A stretch of DNA of 64,000 nt from Rhizobium esperanzae. Lineage in GTDB: Bacteria > Pseudomonadota > Alphaproteobacteria > Rhizobiales > Rhizobiaceae. The first letter of the stretch is position 1. Each line of letters starts with the position of its first letter. This document shows, piece by piece, positions 8,953-17,662 of this stretch. The DNA is taken from the NCBI RefSeq assembly GCF_002204185.1, contig NZ_MXPU01000024.1:17959-81958 (forward strand), written 5' to 3'. Position numbers and translations under genes: made by a program. The notes below the pieces were generated by a model. The model saw only the letters and a program-made list of their open reading frames with translations, was not told the origin of the DNA and did no database searches.

Positions 8953-9386
8953 GGGGTTTCCTCTTCGGCGGCGATACCGGCAAGACACAAAATGAGATCA
9001 GCGACGAGCGCAAGCGGCTGGCCTATGCCATGCTGCAGCAGGGCATGGAGACGAGCCCGGTGCAATCGCCGTGGCAAGGGGCGGCGCGTCTCGTCCAGGC
9101 CCTGATGGGCGGGCTGGCGCTCAGGCAGGAGGATAAGGAGCAGCGTGCGGGTGCGGCTGAAGCTCCCCCACCGATCATCTCTCGCGACGAAGCATTCGAT
9201 CGCAATGACAAGCTCAACCCGGCCGATGCCACTCCCGTAGCGTCAGGACAAGCGGAAGCGGTCACTCCACCGGTCGCTGCCTCGGTCGTTCCGGGACAAC
9301 GGGCTACCCCTGTCGCCCTTGCTGGAACGACGCCTTCGCGCATGCGCAAAACACCGAACGGCACCTTGTGGAGCATTGAACAGTAA
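8949..9386 (+). CDS. Hypothetical phage internal protein
   Basis: A 145-residue protein starting in an ATGA overlap with the previous stop. The N-terminal 60 residues (ERKRLAYAMLQQGMETSPVQ, then WQGAARLVQALMGG) form an amphipathic helical unit common in small internal virion proteins of rhizobial podovirus-like phages, where it precedes larger ejection proteins. The rest is Pro/Ala/Thr-rich and probably disordered. Its stop shares one base with the next start (TAATG). Confidence 0.6.
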   Translation: MRGFLFGGDTGKTQNEISDERKRLAYAMLQQGMETSPVQSPWQGAARLVQALMGGLALRQEDKEQRAGAAEAPPPIISRDEAFDRNDKLNPADATPVASGQAEAVTPPVAASVVPGQRATPVALAGTTPSRMRKTPNGTLWSIEQ

Positions 9387-10807
9387 TGGCGACAATCCAG
9401 ATTAATGGCCAGAAATTGACCGTCGACGACAGCTTTTTGAGCCTCTCTCCGGACGACCAGAGTCTTCTGGTTGATGAGCTGTCGCGGAGCCTCCCTCAGC
9501 CCACAGATAGCGCCCCTCCACTTGTAGATAAGAGTCATATCGGACAACTTTGGCCGATCAGCCGGGACCGCGACGGGAACAGATATTTCGATAGCGACGC
9601 CGGCATTCTGGGGATGGCAAAACGCGCCTTCATGCTTCCGGGTGACGTCTACAGCGGCAAGGTACAGATGTTTGGCCCAGATGGCAGGCCGACCATGGAG
9701 GGGATTGGCCGCTCGTTGGAATTTGCGTCGATCTTCACACCGATAACGCCGGGGCTTCGCTCAGGAGAGGCGATCGTCCCAGGCGTGAGCAAGAACTTGC
9801 GAAAGCCAGATAAGCTGGAGCCGCCATCCGGCGACGCTCTCTATGCCGAAGCAAATCGCAACTTCGAGACGATGCGTAACAGTCGTGTCGATTACTCAGC
9901 CGATGCCGTAAAAACAATGGCAGAGGCAGCCAAAACGAAGCTCGAAAAAGAGGGTTTCGACGCAGACATCGCCGGGAAGACTCATAAAATTCTTGCCAAG
10001 CTCTCCACTCCTCCGGAAGACAGCTTCGCGAGCATCGAGGGATTGGACGCAGCCCGCAAGACGTTCGAAAAAATAGTCCAAAACGTCAAAGATCCGAACG
10101 ATCAAGCTGCAGCGTCGCGAGTTATTCGAGAATTGGACGAGTTCATTGAGGCTGCCGATCCGGCGACGGTCGTTGCCGGAAAGGCCACTGACGCGGCCGA
10201 CGCCCTTAAGGCCGCAAGCGGCAATTCCGCAGCCGCAAAGCGTTCCGATATCCTGAACGGGACTGATAGATCTCCAGATTCCCGCGCTGTCCCGCATAAT
10301 TCGGCCGAGAATGGTGCCGATGCGATTCGTCAACGTGTGGCCTCGACGCTTCTTCAGGACCAGGAGATGTTCGGTTTTTCTCCCGAAGAATTGGCAGCGC
10401 TCAAAACCATTGCCGAGGGAAGCGCGGCCCAGAACGTCACGCGTCGGATAGGAAAATTTCTGGAGGGCGGAAGCGGTATGGCCAGGATGCTGGGCGCGGC
10501 GGCCGGCGGCGCCGCGGCAGCGGTGGCGAGCAAGACTGGCGGCGCCGGAGCCACCGCCAGCGGCGCGGCTGTGGGTGCTTTGGTCCCGACGGTCCTGGGC
10601 CAGGGCAGTAAGGAACTGTCGAATATCCTGACATGGCGGGCGTTGTCTGCCGCTGATCGAATGGTTCGGCAGCGTTCCCCGCTTTACGAGGCCACGCTGA
10701 ATGCGGCGCCGAAGGAAGTCGTCCGCCAACCGAAGGCGGAGGCACTCGTAAGAGCTTTATTGCTTTCTCAGCAGCCGCAGCAGCAAAATGGCGGGGGTGG
10801 GTGGTGA
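9386..10807 (+). CDS. Hypothetical large virion/ejection protein
   Basis: A 473-residue protein overlapping the previous gene by one base. The N-terminus (INGQKLTVDDSFLSLSPDDQ) is a small beta-then-helix motif seen at the start of several phage internal proteins. The centre is charged and helical; residues about 360-410 are a Gly/Ala-rich segment (AAAGGAAAAVASKTGGAGA) that could insert into membranes, as expected for a channel-forming ejection protein. The gene is less GC-biased than its neighbours, hinting at separate acquisition. Function is not established by sequence. Confidence 0.55.
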   Translation: MATIQINGQKLTVDDSFLSLSPDDQSLLVDELSRSLPQPTDSAPPLVDKSHIGQLWPISRDRDGNRYFDSDAGILGMAKRAFMLPGDVYSGKVQMFGPDGRPTMEGIGRSLEFASIFTPITPGLRSGEAIVPGVSKNLRKPDKLEPPSGDALYAEANRNFETMRNSRVDYSADAVKTMAEAAKTKLEKEGFDADIAGKTHKILAKLSTPPEDSFASIEGLDAARKTFEKIVQNVKDPNDQAAASRVIRELDEFIEAADPATVVAGKATDAADALKAASGNSAAAKRSDILNGTDRSPDSRAVPHNSAENGADAIRQRVASTLLQDQEMFGFSPEELAALKTIAEGSAAQNVTRRIGKFLEGGSGMARMLGAAAGGAAAAVASKTGGAGATASGAAVGALVPTVLGQGSKELSNILTWRALSAADRMVRQRSPLYEATLNAAPKEVVRQPKAEALVRALLLSQQPQQQNGGGGW

Positions 10808-10812
10808 TGGGG

Positions 10813-10986
10813 CTATCCCCGCATATCTTCCCACAAAATGGCAACCCCCAATGCCATCACGCTTATCGGCATGGCCCAAATAATCATTTTGACCGGTTGG
10901 CTGGCATGCAGGAACATGTAACCGCCGACTGATGCACCGCCAATCGCCATGACCGTCCCCAGTGTCATCGATATGAATTTCCTCAT
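10813..10986 (-). CDS. Small two-helix membrane protein, antisense to phage genes
   Basis: A 57-residue open frame on the opposite strand starting MRKFISMTLGTVMAIGGASV, with a good AGGAAAG site before the ATG at 10986 and a TAG at 10813-10815. Two hydrophobic segments (about residues 7-25 and 34-50) are separated by a short polar turn, suggesting a small inner-membrane protein. It ends just after the convergent ejection-protein gene. It could be a moron-type gene such as a superinfection exclusion peptide, but nothing identifies it. Confidence 0.5.
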   Translation of the reverse strand: MRKFISMTLGTVMAIGGASVGGYMFLHASQPVKMIIWAMPISVMALGVAILWEDMRG

Positions 10987-11126
10987 CAAAAATCTTTCCT
11001 GAGCGCTTGGGAGCCTGTGGAGTTCATAATGGCAGCCACCCGCAGGCGATCTGCATTGGGATGGCCATCGGCAGCAATGTTGCGAGCGTCACCATCAAAC
11101 CAAGTGCGCCGCCCAAGAGTCAATTC

Positions 11127-11248
11127 CCGGGGCCCTTTTTGTTTGGAGATTATCAGAGTCATCGACCCCCGCGCCCTGAATGCGCTGACCACCGACTTCG
11201 GAATCGACATCACCAACTTGCTGCCGCGCGACGGCTCGGCACGGAATA
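11127..11248 (+). pseudogene. Fragment of a duplicated tail-fibre gene start
   Basis: Bases 11127-11150 match the leader of the tail-fibre gene at 12386-12407 (GGGGCC, T run, TTTGGAGA). Bases 11157-11245 encode IDPRALNALTTDFGIDITNL, closely matching IDPAPWNALTTDLGNEITNS of the real fibre near residue 24. The fragment has no intact start of its own and ends after about 30 matching residues. It appears to be the left copy of a duplication that now flanks the methyltransferase gene. Confidence 0.65.
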
Positions 11249-11397
11249 AACAGGCCACCTCGAAATAAGAGACTTGTTAGTACCTTAAATTGAGATCACG
11301 CAGAGGTAAAACTATTGGTGGCGGGGCGCCCGTTAGTGCTGTAGACGGTCAGTTCATCTTCGACTGCCACTTGCCAATGTTTGAAACGCAGGTCCTT

Positions 11398-12171
11398 ATG
11401 CTCAAACGTCTCGTCAAAAAGGTTCTACCTAGTTCCGCAGTTGTAGCCGTAAATCACTGGCGGATGCGTGAGAGGTTATACAAATCATGGAACAAAGCAG
11501 CGGCGGCGGCTCCCGCGTATGGGGATAAGCATCTGACAGCATTCCGGATAGAACGGTCGCGCCAGTTAGTTGGTCAGGAAGAATCCTATGTCCAACTTCC
11601 TGCGGATCTCCTGCCGGCTATGGATGTTCCGTCCGGCCGATTCGTCGATTTCGGCGGATCCGCTGGGGAGTTCTGCGCCGTTTTGCGCAAGCGGTTCCCA
11701 GCCTGGTCATTCACAATCGTGGAGACAAAATCCATGGCGGAGGCCGCGAAGGCCCTCAGGCCGGGGCTATCGTTCTCTGACCAGTTGCCGGCCGAGTTTG
11801 ACGTATTCTACAGCAGCGGGACGCTTCAATACCTTTCCGATCCGGAACAATTGTGGCGCGAGGCTCTGAGCAGGACAACTCGTTACGCTTATTTGGCGCG
11901 GAATGCCTTCTCGAACAGAAAACTTTTCACCGTTCAGTCGTCCCGGCTTTTCGATAATGGCGCCGGCCCGGTTCCTGAAGGATTCGACAATATAGAGATA
12001 CGTTATCCGCACCAGACCATTTCAGAAGCATCATTAAGGGGAATAGCCGACGAAATGGGCTTTGATCTCGCTGCACGCTTTGAAAGCCGCAACAGTGGCG
12101 TGATCGGTACTCGCGCGGATGTCTATGGAGCCGACCTCTTGTTCAAGAGAAGACAGGCCGACGCAGGTTAG
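11398..12171 (+). CDS. Putative SAM-dependent methyltransferase (TIGR04325-like), prophage cargo
   Basis: The frame is open from a TTG at 11290, but ATG 11398 (MLKRLVKKVLP) preceded by AGGT is the likely start, giving 257 residues; ATG 11377 is an alternative. The SAM-binding motif I is FVDFGGSAGEFCAVL, followed by TIVETKSMAEAA and the post-I segment FDVFYSSGTLQYLSDPEQLW. The VDFGGS form and YSSGTLQYL are typical of the TIGR04325 methyltransferase family, whose members sit in polysaccharide clusters. Base composition is more AT-rich than the phage structural genes. In a prophage this suggests modification of surface glycan, an inference. Confidence 0.7.
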   Translation: MLKRLVKKVLPSSAVVAVNHWRMRERLYKSWNKAAAAAPAYGDKHLTAFRIERSRQLVGQEESYVQLPADLLPAMDVPSGRFVDFGGSAGEFCAVLRKRFPAWSFTIVETKSMAEAAKALRPGLSFSDQLPAEFDVFYSSGTLQYLSDPEQLWREALSRTTRYAYLARNAFSNRKLFTVQSSRLFDNGAGPVPEGFDNIEIRYPHQTISEASLRGIADEMGFDLAARFESRNSGVIGTRADVYGADLLFKRRQADAG

Positions 12172-12371
12172 AAAGAAAGCGTAAAACAGGCGGTCTCATT
12201 CGAGCGTCTTTTCCCGTTGGCGATCTCAAAAACGGAGAAATCCAAGTGCCCGTCTTCGGGAAACGAGGATATCCACGATCCTGAGGTGGCAGATCGAGCC
12301 TGTCGATCGCCTGATCAACCCGCGCAAAATGCGCCGCCCATCAATCCTTTAGAGCTACACACACCCACAAT

Positions 12372-12397
12372 GGCCTCGCAATCCGCGGGGCCTTTTT
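12372..12397 (+). terminator. Intrinsic terminator just before the tail-fibre gene
   Basis: GGCCTCGC (12372-12379) pairs with GCGGGGCC (12385-12392) through eight base pairs including one G-U, with a five-base loop, directly followed by TTTTT and then CTTT. It lies only about 15 bases before the tail-fibre ATG and overlaps its leader. It would stop transcripts coming from the cargo gene upstream, implying the fibre has its own or readthrough expression. Confidence 0.6.
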
Positions 12398-12412
12398 CTT
12401 TGGAGACGATGA

Positions 12413-13768
12413 ATGCCCAGAAACCCGTCAACCGGCATCTATTCGAAACCCGCCGGAACGACGCCTTCTGTCGGCCAGGTCATCGACCCGGCACCCTGGA
12501 ACGCGCTGACCACCGACCTCGGCAACGAAATCACCAACTCGCTGCCGCGCGACGGCTCGGCGCCGATGACCGCGCCACTCAAAGCGGCAAGCGGCACGGT
12601 TTCGGCGCCCGGCATCGGTTTCGCCACCAACCCGCAGACCGGCCTGTATCTGAAGGGCGGCGGCCTCCTAGGGTTCACGCAGAACGGCGTCGACGTCGGG
12701 TTCGACAAGGCGTCGGTTTATGCGGCAAAGTCAGGCGATTACACGGCGGTGGCGTCCGACGACAATGCGGTCCATCGCTTTACCCAGGCAGCGATGCTCA
12801 CCCTCAGCGCAGCGGCAACGCTCGGCGCAAACTGGCACTATTGCGTCATTGCCGACGGTGGCGACGTGACGATCGATCCCACAGGCTCGGAGACGATCGA
12901 CGGTGCGGCGACGCTTGTCCTCAAGAACGGCCATAGCGTCAACATCATATGTTCGGGCGCCGCTTTCTTCACCGACAAGGTCTATTCCAGAATCCAGAGC
13001 AAAGCCGACAGTTCGGCCGTCGGCGATTTCGTCGTCGGCCTCATCCTTTCCAACAACGGCAGCAGCCCGAATACCCATATCGACTTTACCTCCGGCTCGG
13101 CCCGGTCGGGTGCGAGTTTCGTGTCCAGCGCGGCGTCATTTACCAAGAGGGTGACCGGAACATTTGCGGCCGGAACGGGCGCGGGCGGCCTCGATGCCGG
13201 CGCCGTCGCAGCAAATGCGACATACTTCGCCTACGCCTTGCGCAAGGACGCCGATCTGTCTTTCGACGTGGTTTTCTCGACCTCGCCAATCATCGGCGGC
13301 ATCACTACGACACTGCTTACCGGCTATACGATCGTGAAATGCATCGGCGTCGTGCTAACAGATGGAAGTTCGAACATTCGGCCATTTGTTCTGTATCCAC
13401 GTGACGAATATACCTTTGTGACGCCGGTCAAGGATGCTGCCAATGCCGCTATCTCTACAACCTCAACATTCCTGGCACTGACAGTGCCGAATGGAGCGCG
13501 GGTGAAGGCAAAATTGAGATTCCAGTATACTTCCTCCGCCACGACGGCCGCCGCGCTTTTTTCAGATCCCTCACAGGGAATACTGGCTGCAAGCATCGGC
13601 AATGACGGTGGCAACGTCGGCTCTGTCCAGGTCGCAGGCAACTATGCCATCGGCTCAGCGGATATATGGACAAACACGAACAAGCAAATCCGCCAAGTCG
13701 CAGGCGCAGCCGGCAATATATGGATGTGGACCGATGGCTTCTATTTCCCGTGTGGGAGGGCTGCATAG
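12413..13768 (+). CDS. Phage tail fibre protein
   Basis: A 451-residue protein beginning MPRNPSTGIYSKPAGTTPSV; GGAG lies eight bases upstream. The N-terminal 50 residues (VIDPAPWNALTTDLGNEITN, then SLPRDGSAPMTAPLKAASGT) are a conserved virion-attachment module found in many rhizobial prophage fibres, followed by the GIGFATNPQTGLYLKGGG motif typical of fibre stalks. The rest is beta-rich, Ser/Thr/Gly/Asn-rich and lacks a catalytic motif. It most likely binds the host surface. The N-terminal module is duplicated at 11157. Confidence 0.75.
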   Translation: MPRNPSTGIYSKPAGTTPSVGQVIDPAPWNALTTDLGNEITNSLPRDGSAPMTAPLKAASGTVSAPGIGFATNPQTGLYLKGGGLLGFTQNGVDVGFDKASVYAAKSGDYTAVASDDNAVHRFTQAAMLTLSAAATLGANWHYCVIADGGDVTIDPTGSETIDGAATLVLKNGHSVNIICSGAAFFTDKVYSRIQSKADSSAVGDFVVGLILSNNGSSPNTHIDFTSGSARSGASFVSSAASFTKRVTGTFAAGTGAGGLDAGAVAANATYFAYALRKDADLSFDVVFSTSPIIGGITTTLLTGYTIVKCIGVVLTDGSSNIRPFVLYPRDEYTFVTPVKDAANAAISTTSTFLALTVPNGARVKAKLRFQYTSSATTAAALFSDPSQGILAASIGNDGGNVGSVQVAGNYAIGSADIWTNTNKQIRQVAGAAGNIWMWTDGFYFPCGRAA

Positions 13769-14185
13769 TGCCTTTTGCAATTCCGGCTAACGCTTCGCCA
13801 GGCCGATCCGCCGAGCTAGTGGTGTTATAAGTAGCCTAGCAGGACGCGAAACGCCGGATGCCTTCGACTATAGCGGAACCTTCGTCCAGGACAGCCACAT
13901 GATGGCGGCGGGGTTTGCGGCATACGCTTCTCGGCGGCGCAGATCAGCGCATTTTTTCAGGAGGCGGCAAATTGTAAGCTTGAGACCGCCATTATTGATG
14001 CCACGTCTTTTGCAATGATTACTCTCGTTTCGGTTCGCGGTTCCGACACGCCGAGAGAAATCGTTCATCTGCTGAGAGGTCCGCTTCGGCCCCGGCTTTT
14101 ACGCAGGACAACCGCACATCCGCGTTGAACCGCGTTGCCTTCCATCGTATAGCCCAGGGATGAAATTAGCGATAGCGGTGATCAA
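13769..14185. other. Gene-free stretch between fibre and second methyltransferase
   Basis: No convincing reading frame or repeat is visible. The stretch is less GC-rich than the flanking tail-fibre gene and contains short broken frames only. A minimal frame from ATG 14160 stops at 14189, overlapping the GTG start of the next gene, which might couple translation. Confidence 0.4.
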
Positions 14186-15110
14186 GTGACTTCGATTTTA
14201 GAGCAGTTGTTGAGCGTGTTCTGGCTCCGGCCTGAGACCGCTATCTGGAGGTATTTGGATATCGAGGCGATGAAGGGCTTCGAATTCGAAGGGAGATCGC
14301 TAGACTTTGGATGCGGAGACGGCGTCTTTTCGTTCATTAGAGCGGGGGGGGCGGTTTAGCGCAGGCTTCGATGCATTTCAAAAGACGGAGAAACTTGACC
14401 GATTTTATCAGAACGTAGACGTGTATGACTCCTATGATGAGAGTTACGATCCCCTCGTGGCGAGCTCTCCTTCGTACCAGATAAGCGTAGGCTTCGATCA
14501 TAAAGCTAATCTGCTTCGAAAAGCGGCGGCGCTGAATTTCTATAAGGAAACGATCAAGGGAGATGGAAACGCGCCCCTACCTTTCGACAGTAATTCGTTT
14601 GGTTCGATCTTTTCTAACATCGTCTATTGGCTGGATAATCCGGCTGAGGTCATGTCTGAGCTGGGAAGAATTTTGGTGCCCGGCGGCAAGATCTGCCTGA
14701 TGCTACCGAATGAAACCCTTCCACAGTTCAGCTTCTATAACTCCTTATATGCCAAGACCAAGGATGAGCAGTGGAAGTGGCTTGAATTGCTAGACCGCGG
14801 AAGACTGAGCGATAACATAAAGCAGTCAAAATCAGATGATGCTTGGCGGGAGATTTTTAGAAGCGCAGGCCTTTCGGTTTCTCACCATTCACAACACCTG
14901 CCCAAAGTGGTAATCCAAGCATGGGATATTGGTTTTCGACCGATGTTTCCGGCGCTCATGAGCATGGTTGCGAGCGTCGATCCTCAGAAGTTGCCAAGCA
15001 TAAAAGCAGAGTGGGTAGATGCGCTCCGGATGTTTGCAAATCCTCTCACTGCTATAGGCCAAAAAAATGATAGCAGCAGTGCATTTCACTGCTATATCCT
15101 TACCAAGTGA
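14186..15110 (+). pseudogene. Class I SAM methyltransferase, out of frame at a G8 tract
   Basis: From GTG 14186 the frame encodes an N-terminal helix, then LDFGCGDGVFSFIRAGGAV, a clear SAM-binding motif I, and stops at 14357. The rest (GRFSAGFDAF to the stop at 15110) is in another frame. It includes LPFDSNSFGSIFSNIVYWLD and RILVPGGKICLMLP, the usual motifs II and III. The switch is at eight consecutive G residues (14344-14351); seven G would give one continuous protein of about 307 residues. The gene is clearly more AT-rich than the phage genes, a sign of transfer. It may be phase-variable, decayed or a homopolymer sequencing error. Confidence 0.75.
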
Positions 15111-15316
15111 TCGATCCGTTAGCGGCCTTCCCAATTCAGCCGGCCAGTTCAGCAGTTTGGGCCATTTTGTGGGATCATACCTGCTGGTGAATGTTTGGCG
15201 CGATGAATTGTAGTGTAGCTAGTCGGCGCAGCATTCTTCATTAGCTTGCGCTTTTACAGTTGTGTCAGTTTGGCATTTCGCTGCCGCAGGAATCGGTCCT
15301 CAGCACCTTCGAGCGA

Positions 15317-16315
15317 CTACGCACCGTCCCTTATCGCGATTCCGTCGCGTTCTTCCAGGCGATGCCTGGCGGCTAGCTGCTCCATCTTTGCTTTCGCACG
15401 GCGTGCGGCGGCATGGCACGGCTTCTCGATCCATCGGTAGAACGGATAGGCGAGAGCCAGCGACAGGGCGCAAACGACGATCGGCGTCGTCACCAACCAT
15501 CCAATTGCCGCGGCCGCGATGACGTGGACGAGGTAAATTGAAAAGCAGGCCTCACCGATGGTCTCCAAGACATTGAGGGGGCCTCTTTCAGAGGCGTTCC
15601 TGATCTCCACCAGTATCCAGCAAGCGGCGAGCGCCGAGAACGGCACCATGGTCAGGTAAAAGCCGGCTGCGGTGTTCATCGTCGCCCAGTAGAGAGCAGA
15701 AGCAGTTGCGGCAGTCGCGGCGCGCCAGCCCCAAACATTGCCTGGCAACTTCAGACGGTGAAGATTTTCAGCGAGGTAGCAGCCGAGGAGCCATGCGGGG
15801 AGCCCGACAACCCAATTGAGTTGTGGTCCGTAGGCTTTGGCGTTTCCGTATTGGTCAGAGCCAACGCCTATCGCTACGCCATATGCGGCCACGACAGATG
15901 CCACGATGAGCAAGGGCCAACCAATCCGGCGAGAGATGGCTAGGATAAGGGGATAAAGGCAGTAGTAAATTGCCTCGCAGACGACGGACCAGAGAATATA
16001 GCCGTCGATCGGATTGTAGGCTCGCATACCCAGCGCTTGCGCCAGGATGAAGGCTGCGGCGGCTGGCGGCACTATCCGAATGAAGCGGCCGGCAAGGAAT
16101 GGCCCGACCTGAAGCATGCGCGCCCGGTACGGATAGTGGATGCAGAAGCCCGAGACTACAAAAAAGGCAATTACCGCCGGATGGCCCGTGAAGAGTTATT
16201 TCGAAAGTCCGGGCATCGCCGGGCCAAGAAGGTGCGCGAATACAACAGACAGGGCGGCAACCGCTCTGACGGTATCGATACCTTCGACTTTGCCCGAATT
16301 TTGAAGTGAACGCAT
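15317..16315 (-). pseudogene. OafA/YrhL-type acyltransferase 3 family gene with internal stop
   Basis: Read from ATG 16315 the frame opens MRSLQNSGKVEGIDTVRAVA and AALSVVFAHLLGP, the classic start of acyltransferase-3 membrane enzymes (acylation of O-antigen or exopolysaccharide). It then meets TAA at 16198-16196 in the context SK*LFTGHPAVIAFFVVSGFC and continues in frame for 266 residues with many membrane helices to 15317. The His in FAHLLGP corresponds to the family's conserved catalytic-region His. One base change (TAT or TAC to TAA) explains the stop. A downstream ATG would make a protein lacking the first two helices and is unlikely to be active. Confidence 0.8.
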
Positions 16316-16413
16316 GCGGCCAAGTAACCTCGGCGCGAACACTTTATCAAGAGACAACTATTAGTGTACTTGCGAGTACTCTAATAAGCCGCCGACACTG
16401 AGGCAAAAACCCC

Positions 16414-16614
16414 ATGAAATTGATCCGCAACAAGCGCCGCGTGCTCACGTGGTCGCTTTCAATGTGGTGCGTCTATTTGGCAGGCTTGTTCGAGCTGCTG
16501 CCGTATGTCGTGCCGTACCTAGATGACTTCATCCCGAAATGGCTGTCGGTCTGCATCCTCCTGATGTCCCCGATCGCGCGCATCATCCATCAGGAGAATC
16601 TTAAAGATGAATAG
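16414..16614 (+). CDS. Putative holin-like small membrane protein
   Basis: A 66-residue protein overlapping the endolysin start by eight bases. It has a basic N-terminus (MKLIRNKRRVL), two hydrophobic segments (about residues 10-32 and 40-56) and a charged C-terminus. This size, topology and position directly before a lysozyme gene match small phage holins, which form membrane lesions at the time of lysis. Identity as a holin is inferred from context. Confidence 0.7.
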   Translation: MKLIRNKRRVLTWSLSMWCVYLAGLFELLPYVVPYLDDFIPKWLSVCILLMSPIARIIHQENLKDE

Positions 16615-17068
16615 ACTCAAAAAAGGTAGCGCCGCGGCCGCGATGGCCGTTGCTTTGGTCGGAAGTTTCGAAGGGCTTCGGCAGCACGCCTATCCGGACC
16701 CGGCCACCCGAGGCCAACCGTGGACGATCTGTTATGGCAGCACCAACGGTGTGAAGCCGGGCGATTACAAGACGATCGAGCAGTGCAAGGCGCTGCTTTC
16801 GCTCGAGCTGCAGCATTATGCCAATGGCATAGAGCAGTGTGTCACGGCCCCGCTTCCGGATGCCCGCTTCGTGGCGCTGACCTCCTTTGCCTATAATGTC
16901 GGCGTCAGGGCGGCCTGCGGCTCGAGCGCGGTCAAGCTAATCAACCAGGGCAGGACGGCCGAGGGCTGCGAGGCTCTCCTCAAATGGAACCGCGCCGCCG
17001 GCATCACCTTTCCCGGCCTGACGCGCCGCCGCCAGAAGGAGCGCGCTTTCTGCCTGGAGGGCATCTGA
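16607..17068 (+). CDS. Phage endolysin, GH24 lysozyme, possible SAR type
   Basis: A 153-residue T4/P21-type lysozyme cleaving peptidoglycan. The active site reads FEGLRQHAYPDPATRGQPWT: Glu22, Asp31 and Thr40 correspond to the Glu-Asp-Thr triad, with the usual nine-residue Glu-Asp spacing. The family AYNVG motif is present as TSFAYNVGVRAACGSS, and TFPGLTRRRQKERAFC is the typical C-terminal signature. Residues 8-20 are Ala/Val/Met/Gly-rich after a basic start, like signal-arrest-release endolysins that await holin or pinholin triggering in the membrane. The stop overlaps the next ATG (TGATG). Confidence 0.88.
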   Translation: MNRLKKGSAAAAMAVALVGSFEGLRQHAYPDPATRGQPWTICYGSTNGVKPGDYKTIEQCKALLSLELQHYANGIEQCVTAPLPDARFVALTSFAYNVGVRAACGSSAVKLINQGRTAEGCEALLKWNRAAGITFPGLTRRRQKERAFCLEGI

Positions 17069-17430
17069 TGTTCGGCCTCCTCGACGCGCTGAAGATGGTC
17101 GCCGGCATCGCCGCAGGCCTCGTACTCTATCACCTCTATGCCGTGTCGATCGGCTATCCCTCGGCGGCGCGTCAGGCGCGCGCCGGTTACGTCCTCATGT
17201 CGGAAAAGACCGCGGCCGAAGCCAGGGCGGCCGAGATGGAGCGTCAGCGGTATGCGGCGGCAGGCGCCGGTGAGGAGCACCGCAGGCGCCTGGAGGCCGC
17301 CAAGGCCGCCGAGCAGGCCGCCAGAGACACATTGGAAAACGAGATCCGATCCTATGAACTCGAGCTTTCGCAAACGAACCGTGTTTGCGCTGTCACTGCT
17401 GCTGATCGTGACTGGCTGCTCCGCCACTGA
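17068..17430 (+). CDS. Rz-like inner-membrane spanin
   Basis: A 120-residue protein whose ATG overlaps the endolysin stop. Residues 5-27 are a single membrane segment (ALKMVAGIAAGLVLYHLYAV) followed by a long charged Ala/Glu/Arg-rich periplasmic helix, the layout of the i-spanin Rz. The overlapping lipoprotein gene in another frame starting at 17354 is the expected partner. Spanins bridge and fuse inner and outer membranes in the last step of lysis. Confidence 0.8.
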   Translation: MFGLLDALKMVAGIAAGLVLYHLYAVSIGYPSAARQARAGYVLMSEKTAAEARAAEMERQRYAAAGAGEEHRRRLEAAKAAEQAARDTLENEIRSYELELSQTNRVCAVTAADRDWLLRH

Positions 17431-17662
17431 GCGGCTGAACAAGGCGGCGGTCGCGAGCGGGCAGGCGGCGGCCGGCCTCGTGCTGCCGCCGCTGCCCGAC
17501 GATCTCAGAGAGCAGGAAGCGCATGCGCCTGTCCGCGAGGGCGAGCCGCTGATTGCGATCCTGGCCCGCGAGCGCCAGGCGCTCGACCGCGCCAACGCCC
17601 GTCAGGGGCGCAGCGTCAAATTCTATGATGACCTCACCAGCCGATACGGAACACGCCGATGA
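17354..17662 (+). CDS. Rz1-like outer-membrane spanin lipoprotein, overlapping Rz
   Basis: A 102-residue protein starting inside Rz in a different frame. The signal peptide is MNSSFRKRTVFALSLLLIVT with lipobox VTGC, so Cys22 would be lipidated. The mature part has the Pro-rich run LVLPPLPDDL common in Rz1 proteins and a charged C-terminus. The partly embedded Rz/Rz1 arrangement is a classical lysis-cassette feature. The stop overlaps the start of the next gene. Confidence 0.8.
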   Translation: MNSSFRKRTVFALSLLLIVTGCSATERLNKAAVASGQAAAGLVLPPLPDDLREQEAHAPVREGEPLIAILARERQALDRANARQGRSVKFYDDLTSRYGTRR

